A program made the position numbers and the translations under genes. The notes below the pieces were generated by a model. It did not search any database, had not been told where the DNA came from, and worked only from the letters and a program-made list of their open reading frames with translations. Positions 42,013-53,039 of a stretch of DNA of 64,000 bases are shown piece by piece. Positions within the stretch are counted from its first letter, which is position 1. Every line of letters starts with the position of its first letter. Origin of the DNA: Acytostelium subglobosum LB1 (taxonomy: Eukaryota; Evosea; Eumycetozoa; Acytosteliales; Acytosteliaceae); assembly GCF_000787575.1 (NCBI RefSeq), contig NW_012236532.1, forward strand, positions 932,612-996,611, written 5' to 3'.

Positions 42013-42740
42013 TTATCCATTGATTGGTTGGCCACGTGCTGTGATCGATTGATGAGCCTTGTTGCTTCTGAACTTGAAGATATCGATTCCTCTTGACTTG
42101 CGCTTCATGTTGACCTCGTTGTTGCCAGAGGTCTCTGGCTCGGTGGACTGACGTCTCTTGACGACGGCAACAGTGACACCAGCGGCCAAAGCAAGGGCAG
42201 CAGCACCACCAACAGCAATACCAACGATGGCACCAGTTGAGAGGGCAGCAGCAGCGGCAGCAGTTGGTGCGAAAGCACTGTCAGCACCAGTGAACATCGA
42301 AGCAAACTCCTCATAAGTAAGGTCACTGAATGAGTTGAGGGAGGCTAAGGACATGAATGTGAGTTAGATACATTGAACACACTGAACTATCGAGGCTACG
42401 ACATTGACTACTTACCAGTCTGGACATCAGCGCTTGGGTATGTGACGGTGACGGCTTCGTTGACGGATGAGAGGACTCTGCTGGTGGCGGCTTGGGAGCT
42501 GCCGACGGTCATGAGGACATTGACTTGGTTGATGGCACCGTTGATGGCGGCGACCTTCTCGACGTTTGCCTGCCAGTTGGCGAAAGCAGCTTGGAATTCA
42601 CCATCAGTGTAATACTTTCCGAAAGCATCGGCCCAGCTGTGGAAAGCCTGAATCTCATCATCAGTTGGGGTTGAGTCAGCATTTGCGAAAGCGACCAACA
42701 ACACAAAGAAACAAACAACAACACTTGTTGATATTCTCAT
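42013..42740 (-). CDS. Stand-alone I29 protease-propeptide protein with membrane anchor, 218 aa
   Basis: Exons 42416-42740 and 42013-42344 (GTAAGT...CCTTAG). Residues 1-21 are a signal peptide. Residues 30-69 match the ERFNIN half of the cathepsin propeptide inhibitor domain I29 (IQAFHSWADAFGKYYTDGEF, then NWQANVEKVAAING). After a 40-residue insertion, residues 112-126 give the second signature NSFSDLTYEEFASMF (N-x-F-x-D-x-T-x-E-E-F). No protease domain follows. Instead an Ala-rich linker leads to a transmembrane helix (about 146-170, IVGIAVGGAAALALAAGVTV) and a basic 48-residue tail (KRRQS...KRKSR). Normally I29 is the N-terminal propeptide of papain-type enzymes, acting as intramolecular chaperone and inhibitor. 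Its divergent neighbour at 43683 is a papain-type enzyme lacking I29, so a trans-acting partnership is an attractive inference. Confidence 0.82.
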
Positions 42741-43682
42741 TCTTTATATATTATGTATTTGTAATTATATGTATATATATATATGTGATATTATATGTTT
42801 GATTAATTGATTGAATGAATGAATTAAGTAAACTTAATAATGTACCAGTGAATTGGCGTTGATGTTGACGTTGTTGTTGATGATGATATGAATGTTGAAT
42901 AAGAATGATTCAATGATTCCATTCCCAATCAATTGGTGGAGGACGAACTTAACCGTTTAGATTGCCCATCTTGTTGGAGCCATTTAATGAGGTGCACCTA
43001 CACGTGTGCAAACAACTCAAACAAGTCAACCTTAACCAACCTATTAAATCTACGTCTTCCTACCAATGGAATACAGTGTCGAGTGGCACGATTACCCATC
43101 AATCTAACGCCAAGCCATAAATTTGCATCAAGGGGCAGCCATTTTTTGATAAATTCGATCAATTTTTAGACTTTATGTGAAGGTCCGCCTTGTTTGTGGG
43201 GACGTCCAATCCCAAACGTCACAGTTGATCAGTGCAAATATTTGTAGGCGTGGGTCGATTGATTGATTGTTGGATCACAATCGCATACCTGAGTCCTCAC
43301 AGGACCCCTTTTGGTCTATGTGTCCAACGACTAAATGTGATGTTTGCTACATTTAACATTGGTGGCTTGATCCAACAAATCACAACCCACTGAGGCCACG
43401 ATACTTTATATTGAATAACCCAAAAAATAAGCCCAACTTGAATGATTCTTCAATTCAAGCTCTCTCCCAATCACATACTTCTTTTGTTGACCCCTCCCCT
43501 TCGTCGTCACTTCCAGAGTCCTTGGTCTACAATCAATCAAAATTTTAAACAAGGTCCACCTTACTTAAATCAGACCTCATCTTTTCAATCATTACTAAAC
43601 TACTAACTTATAAAGTATACTTTATATATATATAATTATTTGTAATATTATTATTTATTATTTATTATTTATTTAAAAAACA
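42741..43682. other. Bidirectional promoter region of propeptide/protease pair
   Basis: About 940 bases separate the two divergent starts. It has AATGAATGAATT and TTGATGTTGATG repeats near the left gene and ATATATATAAT with TTATTTATTATTTATTT near the right gene. The middle holds unique sequence without a convincing frame. A shared control region is plausible but no operator is identifiable. Confidence 0.45.
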
Positions 43683-45180
43683 ATGAAGATTATAATTTTA
43701 TTGTTCACACTCACATGTTTGATGAGTCTGGCTGCTGCTCAGTTGGACCAAGCTTCAATCACCACTATTCTTAACATTCATAATCAGTGGAGAGCTGACC
43801 CAACTAGTGTTGGCGCATTGGCACCCGCCACAACCATCCCAGCTTTGAAATGGAACGCCACCATGGCCAGAGATATCCAGACTCACGTTTCCAAGTGCTC
43901 CAACACATGGAGTCCAGCCGCCCTCAAGTCCCAGGTGTCCGAGTGGAGCTTCGGAATTGCCCCCAACTTTGACGCCGCCCAGATCCTCAACTGGATCGCC
44001 GAGGGAGCTCCCGCCTTTGACTTCACCTTGAAGGCTTGTCCATCTGGAAACTACAGCTGCAGCATGTGGGCTCAGGCCGTGTGGGCCACCTCCACCCAGA
44101 TTGGCTGTGGCATGGCTCAATGCAGTGGCTACTACTACTTGTACTGTGACTACAAGACACCAGGTGGATACAGAAACAAGAACCCATACACTCCAAAGAA
44201 CCTCCCAACCCCAACCCCAACCTCCACCCCAGCTACAACTGGAAGCACTGTGTCCACGACCTCCTCCACTACCTCGACCACCAAGCCCGCCACCACCTCC
44301 TCGACTACCTCCACAACTTCGACCACCAAGCCAGCCACCACCTCCTCGACAACTACCTCCACTACCTCGACCACCAGACCAGCCACCACCTCTTCGACCA
44401 CCACTACCACCACCCCAGCTACTACCACTTCCGCTGGCGCCACCTCTGGCACTCCAACTCCAACACCAAACGCTGGTGGCTCGATCGATTGGAGATCATT
44501 CTCCACCCCAGTAAGAAACCAGGGTCAATGCGGTGACTGCTATTTGTTCGCCGCCGTCGCTAACATTGAGGCAAGAGCTGTCATCTACAAGGGTGCCAAC
44601 AAGGACACCTTCAACTTGGCCGAGCAGGACGCCCTTAACTGCATCAGCAACGGATGCAACGGAGGCTGGCCAACATCAGTCTACACTACCTTTGCCAAGA
44701 ATGGTATCGCCTACGAGTCCACCTACCCATACACCGAGACCCAGAGCACCTGCACCAATGACCTCTCTGTCGCCCGTTGGAAGTGGGCTGGCTACAGCGA
44801 GAACACTGGCACCACCAAGGCTGCTTTCATCAACGCCCTCAAGACTGGTCCATTCGCCGCTGCCCTCTACGTCGACGATGCCTTCCAGAACTACAAGTCT
44901 GGTGTCTTCTCATGTCCACAGGCTTACACCAGCATCAACCACGCCATCACCGTCACTGGTTACGACGCCGCTGGTGACTACTGGATCATTAAGAGTATGT
45001 TTAATTTTATATCTATTTCAATCATATTGATCACTCAATCACTAACATCGATCAATTAATCAATCAATTAATATAGACTCGTGGGACACATGGTGGGGAG
45101 AGAGTGGATACATTCGTTTGACTGCTTCCAACGACAACTGCAACATGTTGAAGTACGCCGGAAGCTACGTTAACTACTAA
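43683..45180 (+). CDS. CAP/SCP domain fused to papain-like (C1A) cysteine protease, 471 aa
   Basis: Exons 43683-44994 and 45077-45180. Signal peptide 1-19 (MKIIILLFTLTCLMSLAAA). Residues about 22-165 are a CAP/SCP domain (HNQWRADPTSVGALAP, LKWNATMARDIQTHVSKC, WAQAVWATSTQIGCG, YLYCDYKTPGGYRNKNPY). A Thr/Ser linker of repeated TTKPATTSSTTS units spans about 172-260. Residues 265-471 are a complete C1A peptidase: oxyanion Gln280 and nucleophile Cys286 in NQGQCGDCYLF, His420 in INHAITVTGY, Asn438 in NSWDTWWGESGYIRL. The residue after the nucleophile is Tyr where Trp is usual. No I29 propeptide is present, although C1A enzymes normally need one to fold and stay latent; the CAP domain occupies its place. 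Probably secreted or lysosomal. The divergent neighbour encodes a free I29 domain. Confidence 0.9.
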
Positions 45181-45414
45181 ATCTAGAACCCTTCCTTGAT
45201 GAACTACCTACCTACATAACTTACGTCCATCAATGACCAACAACCCAAACATACATAGATATATGCCATATATTGCATTAACCTGTTGTACCAACCAACT
45301 CTATTTATTTATTTATTTATTTATAAGTAATAAATCTTAATTTATTATTACAATCAAACTCAAACTCAAGTCACAAACTCAACCCAACCCTAATCCTACC
45401 TTAGTTTAATAAGT

Positions 45415-45870
45415 TGTTTATTGTTCAAGATAATATACACAAAGGCATTGGGTATGGATTGGGGTATTGCACGGCGTCATTTGTCTGCAGATTGATCATC
45501 CAGAAATATGGAATGTCCATTACATTGGGCTGGTTCGTAAGCACGGCCAATATGTATCTATTGATTGGGTCGAGCAGAAAGCCCTTAAAGTTCGACTGGA
45601 CGAAGAAGTTGGGTTGGACAAAGATGATCTTGGCCGGGTTGGCAGTGAGGTCCACCTCGAACAGGTATTGTTGGGATGCCGCCACATAGTCAAGGTTGCC
45701 AAGCCCTACGTATGGCCTGTTCTGATAGACCGTGACCAGCAACTGGGAACATCTTCAACGACCACTCCGCCACCTGTAGTGTCTCAATCATCATCATGAT
45801 CATCCTTCTGTCTATCATACATAGTCTGCTCTTTGAGTCATATATTAGCATCACCATGGGGGGGTTAATG
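45415..45870 (-). pseudogene. Truncated copy of the secreted gene at 634-1882
   Basis: On the minus strand 45425-45742 translates as YVGLGNLDYVAASQQYLFEV and onward, nearly identical to exon 4 of the gene at 634-1882. Upstream (45785-45862) it matches the end of exon 3 (TATGACTCAAAGAGCAGACT) and the start of intron 3, including the GATGATGATG run. The first part of exon 4 (roughly 170 bases) is missing between these blocks, and exons 1-2 are absent. The C-terminus is shortened by a small deletion, although the TGTATATTATCTTGAA 3' context is kept. Because intron sequence is retained, it arose by DNA duplication, not from mRNA. High identity suggests a recent event or gene conversion. Confidence 0.85.
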
Positions 45871-46190
45871 AATGGATGGTATCGATCAATCCCAACCATT
45901 CATGCAAATGAAAGTTATATAATTGTTGACCAATCTACACGTTCACACCTTCCATCTTTATCTGGACACTTCTGGAGATTAGATTACACTAGCTGCTCCA
46001 TATCGAATTCGTTCTTTGAACCAACAATACCCGTTTTACAAGCATTTTTGCGAGTCGCAAATATGTCAAAAAAGGCAAGATGGGGCGGGGAAAGGCTTAT
46101 TGATGGAAGGTCCTGGGACCTTCTTAAGGACCATGGTAATCAATCTTCATTCATTCATTTAACTTATCACTAATCAATCATATAATAACA
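45871..46190. other. Spacer
   Basis: About 320 bases of unique sequence; a frame running over the pseudogene edge (45796-46173) has no family features. TTCATTCATTTAAC precedes the next ATG. Confidence 0.5.
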
Positions 46191-46875
46191 ATGAAGCTTT
46201 ATACAATTGTTACAATCTTGGTTTCATTGTCACTTCTGGCAACACATGTTGTGCATGCGGAGAACTTATACGATGTCTTCGTTGGTGGATGGGGACTCAA
46301 TGTTAAGAACGAGTCTGATGCCTCTGTAATAGAGTTGACAAGCTGTGGCAACGTCTCCACAGCATGTCTACAAGCCACCATAAACAATGAGAATGGTATG
46401 TTCAACATCGACTTGGATTGATTGAATGATTGAATGAATGAGTGACTAATACGGAAGTTTATCATTAGATTTCCTTGGATTCAGATTGGCAACGGATAAT
46501 GCTGGTGGAGGATGGGATGCCAGCAAATTCCAGATATTGCACTTTGATATCGCTGTTACGGCATTCAATCAATCAAATATCCCGGTTGTAAAGGTGTCCG
46601 TGTTGACTTCGCCAACGCCAACATTCATCTACCTCAACTCTACAAAGTACTTGGATAGCACAGACATCTATGGACGTTACCAAAGTGGACGAATCAGATT
46701 GTCCGACATGGGAGTCAAGGATGTCAAGATCTTCAACGGTATCTACTTCCGCGCCAACGTCAGAAACAGCAGCTTCACCGTTGCCAACGTCTACCTCACA
46801 TCTCCAGCCACAACCCTGTGCGCATCACTCAGTGCCATTGTCCTCGGATTGATCGTCACTGTCCTCATGTTGTAG
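46191..46875 (+). CDS. Secreted, probably GPI-anchored protein, 203 aa
   Basis: Exons 46191-46395 and 46469-46875 (donor GTATGT, acceptor CATTAG). The signal peptide is MKLYTIVTILVSLSLLATHVVHA. The mature chain has several N-glycosylation sequons (NES, NVS, NQS, NST, NSS) and alternating beta-strand-like segments (FQILHFDIAVTAF, VVKVSVLTSPTPTFIYLN, GIYFRANVRNSSFTVANVYL). The C-terminus ends in a hydrophobic stretch (LSAIVLGLIVTVLML) after a small-residue region (TSPATTLCAS), as expected for a GPI-attachment signal or a membrane anchor without tail. A single compact beta-sandwich-type extracellular domain is likely. No family recognised. It converges on the karyopherin gene with only 42 bases between stops. 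Confidence 0.8.
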
Positions 46876-46917
46876 TTGTCGTTGTAGTGCCGAATAAATA
46901 TTTATGTGTCCATCACT

Positions 46918-49900
46918 TTACTTCTTCTTGGCTGGAGCGTCCAACTCATAAGACAGGAACACGTCCCATGTCTGTTGGTTGTTGCACACCTCGCAAATGT
47001 CCACGATCAATGATTTGAACTTGGCAATGTTGGTCGTGTTGCTGAGTATTAGACCAGACAGTCTCTCGCGCTCGTTGGCCGGCGTGTCCTTGGGCAGCCA
47101 CCTTGCATTGGCGATCGTCTCCAAAACCGTCTTGTTGGTTGCGTCGCTCAAGTACTTGGTGATCCAGTCAAACAGCAGTTTGGAGAAATAGAACGTCAGT
47201 TGCTTGGTCGAGTCGTTGACAATCGCTGCAAAGAGATTGGCAATGATGTGTGGGCTGTAGTTCCTGACCAGGGACTCGTGTGGCACCGACTTGATATAGA
47301 GCTGCTCGAGGAATTCCAGGATACTCGTCACAGACTCCTTCTCAATGTTCAGGATCGATATGATTGACCTCTCGATGATGCTCACTACATTGGGAGAGTT
47401 GTAGAATACACTTGGACACTTCTCCAATGTCTTGGTCATCACACGATAGAACTTTGATATCACTGCAATGCTCTCGTTGTTGTCTACACGTGGTTGGTTG
47501 TTAGTCAGACATTATTGATTGAATGAGTGATCACTGGAACTTACTCTTCGATATGATTGGGAGTGACTTGTTGGCCAAGACATTGATTAGGTTGGATAGT
47601 CGTGGCAGGTAGTTGGTGTTGTCGCCAAAGTTGTTGAGGAGCAGGTCGATTGTACCATAGGCTGAGCTGGTCAGTGTGTGCATAGCCTCAAGGTCTGCCA
47701 ACAAATAGTTGATAAACTCATCAACATTGAACACTGTCTCCTTGCTCATCTCCATGAGTATCTTCCACAGCACCTTCCAAACAGCTTCCAACGACTCCTT
47801 ATCACTATGTTTGATTGAGAAGTCATGTGCAGTCTTACACAATGGTAAAGTATTGTTTGCAAAGTCCTTGAATATGTGGAAGTATTCATCCGGTATCCTT
47901 TGATTGTTTGATTGATTGATTGAGTTAGTGAGTGATTTAGTGATTGAGTAATGGGAGTGGAGTGTACATACTTTAGACCTGATTCCAGGACTGACAATCG
48001 CTCGACAAGTAGTGCACTCTTCTCCAATGGTTGTATATCTGATCGGTTCAACGTTGCGTTTAAATTTACAATGATCGGAAGTAGTAGACGCTGGAATACA
48101 ACCTTGGCCTGTGCATCCTCTGTAATATAAGATGATAACAATAATATTGACTCGACAAAGTTCTTCTGGTCTTCGCTCTAAATTGATTGATTTGATTGAA
48201 TATTAGATCATGTGGTCCATTGCATTGACTCAATCAATCATTGATGCATACCTTGAGTAGATTGAATGTTCCTTCCAATAATATTAAACTACTCTCTGTG
48301 TTCTCGTATAGTCTATCGCCATACTTCTGACAGAAGTAGTATAGTGTACGCACTGATGGAAGGAAGAATGATGGATGTGAGTGAGTGACTGCGCCAGACA
48401 GCATGCCAATGAATGATGATGACTTACATGCAACTGATCTGACTACTTCTTGTTGTACCATTGTGATAATGTATTGAAAGACAGGCCCCAGTAACTCACT
48501 GCGTTCGTAGATGTAGTCGCCATAGTCTTCCAACATCAACAGTATCGTGTTGGACAGTATTGGATGTGTTGGCAATGTGAGTGACATTGCAATCAAGCTT
48601 GAAGCATTAACATTATCATCCATGATATCCTGATGAATGCATCTAAACACATAGAATATCTGTTTGTTTGATTGATTGATTGAGTGAGTGGAATAGTTCC
48701 TGAATGTGGCCATGTAACCGACTTACCACTTCATATGACTGCCATGTCTTGCAATCACTCTTGGCAAGGTTGTGGATGTATTGGACAAACTCCTCCTCTT
48801 GGATGGTCTCGAAGCAGGCGGTGATGATGTCGCACACGTTGTTGCGATAGTTGGATATGTCGTCCATGAGGTCGGTGCTGTACGCCTCGTCGCTAGTCGG
48901 GTACGACGACCTCTGTATCAATATCTGCAGCAGCTTGGCGTAGATCTGTTGATAGCTCTCGCGAGTCTGATCGTCGCCAACATCATTGACGTGGTCGGCC
49001 AGATATGACCATGCATCAAACGTCAACTCTGACATCTCCCTGTCTGCATGTGAGCACACCTCCACCAAGAATGTCAACACCTGTTGGCTCTCCTTCCTAC
49101 TAATGTCCATAATGATCGGTGTATAACACTCTACAATCTGTGAGAGTATCTCTGCAAAGCCACGGCACACTCCAGATGATTGATCTGTTTGATGGACATG
49201 TTAGCCACGCTCAATCAATCAATCAAGACAATGACATTCCAAGTGAACAACATACCTTTGATTGATTGATCGTATATTGGTTTGAGTGAGACTAGCTTGT
49301 GAATGATGGGTGTGATCAGTTGTTCAAAGTTGATGTGATCGTCGCTGTGCATCTCTTTGGAGCCGGCAATCGGTTGCCTTTCGGATAGTGGTGCCAAGTA
49401 TGTGTGGAAGTTGACCAGATCACCAATCAAACTCATTCCTTGTACAAGCATAGTCTGATTGTCCAACACTTGGAACAAGTTCTTTACAATGTTTGACTTG
49501 GCCATTGATCTAAGATATTGAAATGAGTGTTAGATCGTGATCACATGCTCCATCGATCAATCAATCAATCATACTTTGCATTACTGTGAAAGATCCATTG
49601 TCTGAAACATGTCAAGAGTTGAGCGTTGTTTGGATGTGATGGGTCTTTCTCGATGAGGGACGAGAGGACATGGGTCACGGACTCTGATTGTTGGACGTAG
49701 TACTCGCGGATGGATGTGCGACGCCCATTGGACAGCACAACGTTGTTGAACTCTTGTGGCATGAGTGTGAGGATGTCGATGGCGCCACGGCGCAGCAGCT
49801 CGTTGTTTGTAGCAATCAGCTGCAAGAGGTCGCTGACGGGATGGTCCCAGAGTCGGGGCACGCTGTGTGTGATGACGGCGGCGACGACCGAGGCCAGCTT

Positions 49901-50308
49901 GGACAGGATGACGGGCGTTGGCGCGGGCGTCTCGTTGACGACGCCCAGGAAGCGTGAGAAGACGGCGGACTTCATCGCCAGACGAAGCTCGTCGGTCCAG
50001 CGCGACTCCCAGTCCTGGTGGATCTTGGTGTACAGTGTCTGCAGGCCGTAGAACTGCGAGAAGAACGGTCGGCCCGTCTTTATCAACTCCAAACAGACGC
50101 CCACTATCTGTTGATGATTCTGCAGATCCAGCAGCCATCTATTAGCCTCGTTCTGTATATGTGACACGTCTACACCAGCTACACTATTCGTCGGGTTGAA
50201 CAATGTCTGTAACACATGTTCAATTTGATCAAGTGATGGCAATGTCACTGATGGTCTATTATTATTATTATTATTGTTATTCTGTTGTTGTTGTTGTTGT
50301 TGGTCCAT
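46918..50308 (-). CDS. Importin-13/transportin-3 family karyopherin, 967 aa
   Basis: Eight exons: 49575-50308, 49256-49509, 48727-49184, 48428-48659, 48252-48352, 47972-48177, 47545-47897, 46918-47483; all GT-AG and phase-consistent. The N-terminus after a Gln/Asn run has the importin-beta N-terminal signature (QNEANRWLLDLQNH...FGLQTLY-like, HQDWESRW). HEAT repeats follow over the whole length (SYPTSDEAYSTDLMDDISNYRNNVCDIITACF aligns with the D-x-YRVDISDTLMYVY block of IPO13). Length equals IPO13 (about 960). It should carry cargo through nuclear pores under Ran-GTP control; the family imports SR proteins (TNPO3) or moves assorted cargo both ways (IPO13). The split between these two is not resolvable by eye. 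The ATG at 50308 is chosen because the His/Gln-rich frame upstream opens only with GTG. Confidence 0.88.
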
Positions 50309-52145
50309 TGTTTGTTGTTTATGTCGATGTTGATGGTGTTGATGATGTTGATGATGTAGATGATGTTGTCGATGTTGATGTTGATGATGTTGATGTTTGG
50401 TTTGTTTGTTCACTCGATTGTGATATCAATGTCTCTTTCGCCACACTCCACCAAGTAATGTTGACTGACAGACTGAGTCGTCAATGGTATCCAATACAAC
50501 AATATATGTATATTTGTATATTGGATTGACACTGAAGTGAGAGTGTTTGGCTTAAGATGCCCTCTTTGACTTTAAGTGAACTTGGAAAGAATGGGGTAAT
50601 GTGCAAGGTCCACAAAGTAAATGAAAGAATGAATGATTTAAGGTTGTGAGATGTGTTTGGATCGATCCAACTTTGAGACAAGGATTTCGTGGAAGTTGTT
50701 GTCAACGGTAGAGTCTACGTCGAGTTGAATGAATGAATGTAGATTGAAGTGAACAACAACAATAACCAACAACTCTACACAATTCAATTGAATTGGATTA
50801 CAATGATGAAAAAACTGATTGATATGAATGAACAAAGGTAAAGTTATAAAAATAGATATGTATAGAGTTTGTGACTTATGTAACTGATGTGACTCTCTTT
50901 GGACTCTGGGAATGATTCTCTACCATCTGACCCTTTTATTTATGGAGGACGTCGACGACCAGATATAGGGCGGATGGACTTGGACAAGTCAAGGTCACAC
51001 ACAGAGTACCAAACAAACAATCAAACAAAAGATGGCGACGACTTGACGTCGTAGTGGATGGACCTGACTGTTCAACTCTACTCTTTCATTCATTCATACA
51101 TTGGATTGGGTTCATTCATTCATTCATTCAATCAATCCCTTGTGGACAGACGTACAATAGAAATGGGTTACATGATTTGATGTTGCTTTGTTACGCGAGT
51201 GACGCTGGAATCTATTGACAGGCTAGCCAGTGTTGGAAGTGATGGCGGTGGTGATGGCAAAGACATGATGACCGGATGCAGTAAATGACGCCAAAGACAC
51301 TTGTGGAATGTAACCCAAAAGCCCAAGATCTTTGGCCCGGGTTACACCCACACACGGTTTTTTTCTCGGGCAATCCACAACATCTGTCTGTGACCCAGGG
51401 GTTGTATGCCAAGGCACCTTGGGCCATGGCCCCCAAACATATTTACCCGAACGGTTGTCTATTTTTAAGTCGCTTCCCCATTCTCACTAACTCATACATA
51501 CATACATTTTCTACGACTTGATCACTTTTAGAAGTGCCCGCGTGGCTTTGACATCGTTGGCGTCTGTTGAAACAAGCAGGTGTGTTACAATAACAAAGAG
51601 TGACTCGGGAGGCTTGAGGGGTATATGCCACCTTGATCCCATGTCCTTTCATGTCCGACGGGAGCTGCGCCATCCTGATTGCATGTATGACTACAACTAC
51701 TAGCCGGCTCTGGTAAGGTGTACTCGCAATCACAACAATCGAACTACAGATTGCTATGATGTAGTTGTTGCGATCATATCTATCTCTAAGACATCCGCAT
51801 CCGCATCCGCATTACCATACTTGACAACTTACGATCGTACATTTGGACAAGCCGTGTTGTGTCGGGTCATGTTAAGACATGACATGAGTTATTGTCCAGG
51901 TTTGTTGTTGACATTTACGCGTACTGTCATCAAAGTTAGGTTAAGTGTCAATGTTATTGTTGGTACATACGCATCATTCAAGGACATCACAAGGCGTGTC
52001 ATGTAATGTTATGTTATGTACAAATAGGTAGGTCGGCAGGGTATATGTATTATTATATATGTACACACATGTAAGCTTGTCGCGATCGAGATGCATCAAT
52101 CACGTATGTTTCATCTCGATGAATGAGGCAGTCATGTCAATCATG
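50309..52145. other. Long intergenic region
   Basis: About 1.8 kb. Adjacent to the karyopherin start is a (TGATGT/TGTTGA)n tract at 50318-50400 that would encode only His/Gln. The middle, 51190-51720, is unusually GC-rich for a spacer and carries a near-palindrome GTAACCC...GGGTTAC at 51310-51345 plus frames without recognisable homology, so it may be decayed coding or repeat DNA. TAATGTTATGTTATG repeats near 52000. No RNA gene recognised. Confidence 0.5.
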
Positions 52146-52647
52146 TCAGTTCTTAGAAGCACCACTGTTGTTGTTGTTGTTGTTGATGATGGTGTTGCCA
52201 TCGAATGGAACTATATCGAATTGATCATTGACGAGCTGGAACTCCCGACTATAGGCTTTCTTCAATGTCCTATACTTGTGGAACTTGTGCATGGCCTCAA
52301 CCTCACCAATAACATACTTTGTTCTCTCTATACACTTATTGATCTCATTGATATCCTGTTCATCGATGGTTAGTTAGCCAGGGCATTGCAGCTTACCCAG
52401 GACTCTATCAGATGCCCCTGGTCGATCTACACATACAGTCAAATGAGCATTGGCCATGAACTGTGGCTTGGCTCTCGTTCTAACATAGTCTGCACCCAGG
52501 AATGATATACGGCCCAAGTAGAGTAACTGTTGAATGGTGTATGAGTAATGAGCAATCACAAGTCCTGTGTCCAATAATGAATGACTGACTTACCTGTTTG
52601 TATAAGTTCTTCACAATGTATCTTGATTCTTGTAGTGTTGTTGCCAT
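52146..52647 (-). CDS. etfrf1: LYR-motif protein, ETFRF1/LYRM5-like, 117 aa
   Basis: Three exons, 52594-52647, 52437-52526 and 52146-52355, phase 0, too fragmented to appear as one frame. The spliced product starts MATTLQESRYIVKNLYKQ and continues LLYLGRISFLGADYVRTR. This is the LYR-type opening N-LYK-x-LLYLGR-x5-GAD-Y of ETFRF1/LYRM5, followed by INKCIERTKYVIGEVEAM and FHKYRTLKKAYS, matching the conserved KEL-x-GEFV-x-ELEALYFLRKYR region. ETFRF1 is a small mitochondrial protein that strips FAD from electron-transfer flavoprotein; LYR proteins work with acyl carrier protein. The C-terminal 35 residues, with an Asn6 run, are lineage-specific. An ATG one codon upstream (52650) is equally possible. 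Confidence 0.82.
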
Positions 52648-52650
52648 CAT

Positions 52651-53039
52651 TGCAGTTGGATATACACGTACATGTACGATGTGATGTGATATGATATGAT
52701 GTGATGTTCAAATGAAAACAAGGTGTGTCTATCTCTAACTAAAGGTCTCGAGAGCGAGGTCGAAGGAGGAAGGGTGGGGACTTCCACAGCGCGCTGATGA
52801 TGAGTTTATTGTGTATCCTGCAAAGTCCAATGCTTCTCTGGCTGCACGCTACATGTTGTCGACATTGCAGTTGTGAATGATGCAGATGATGATCCTAGTT
52901 GTGCACACAATGTGTTGAAGATGTACATTCGTTGTATGTTTGATTGAATGGTACATTGTGTAACAGCAGACAATCAAGTAGTACGCTGTCTATTTACAAG
53001 TATATATATATATATGTTGATGTAGATGTACTACTACGA
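52651..53039. other. Spacer
   Basis: About 390 bases with TGTGATGTGATATGATATGATG near 52680-52700 and ATATATATATATG at 53000. Nothing recognised. Confidence 0.5.

Noticed and set aside
51443-51733. Minus-strand frame of 96 codons in the GC-rich spacer
   Set aside because: Amino-acid composition is random, there are no splice partners and no recognisable domain.
52059-52373. Plus-strand frame of 104 codons
   Set aside because: It is the antisense of exon 3 of the ETFRF1-like gene, whose spliced product is conserved.
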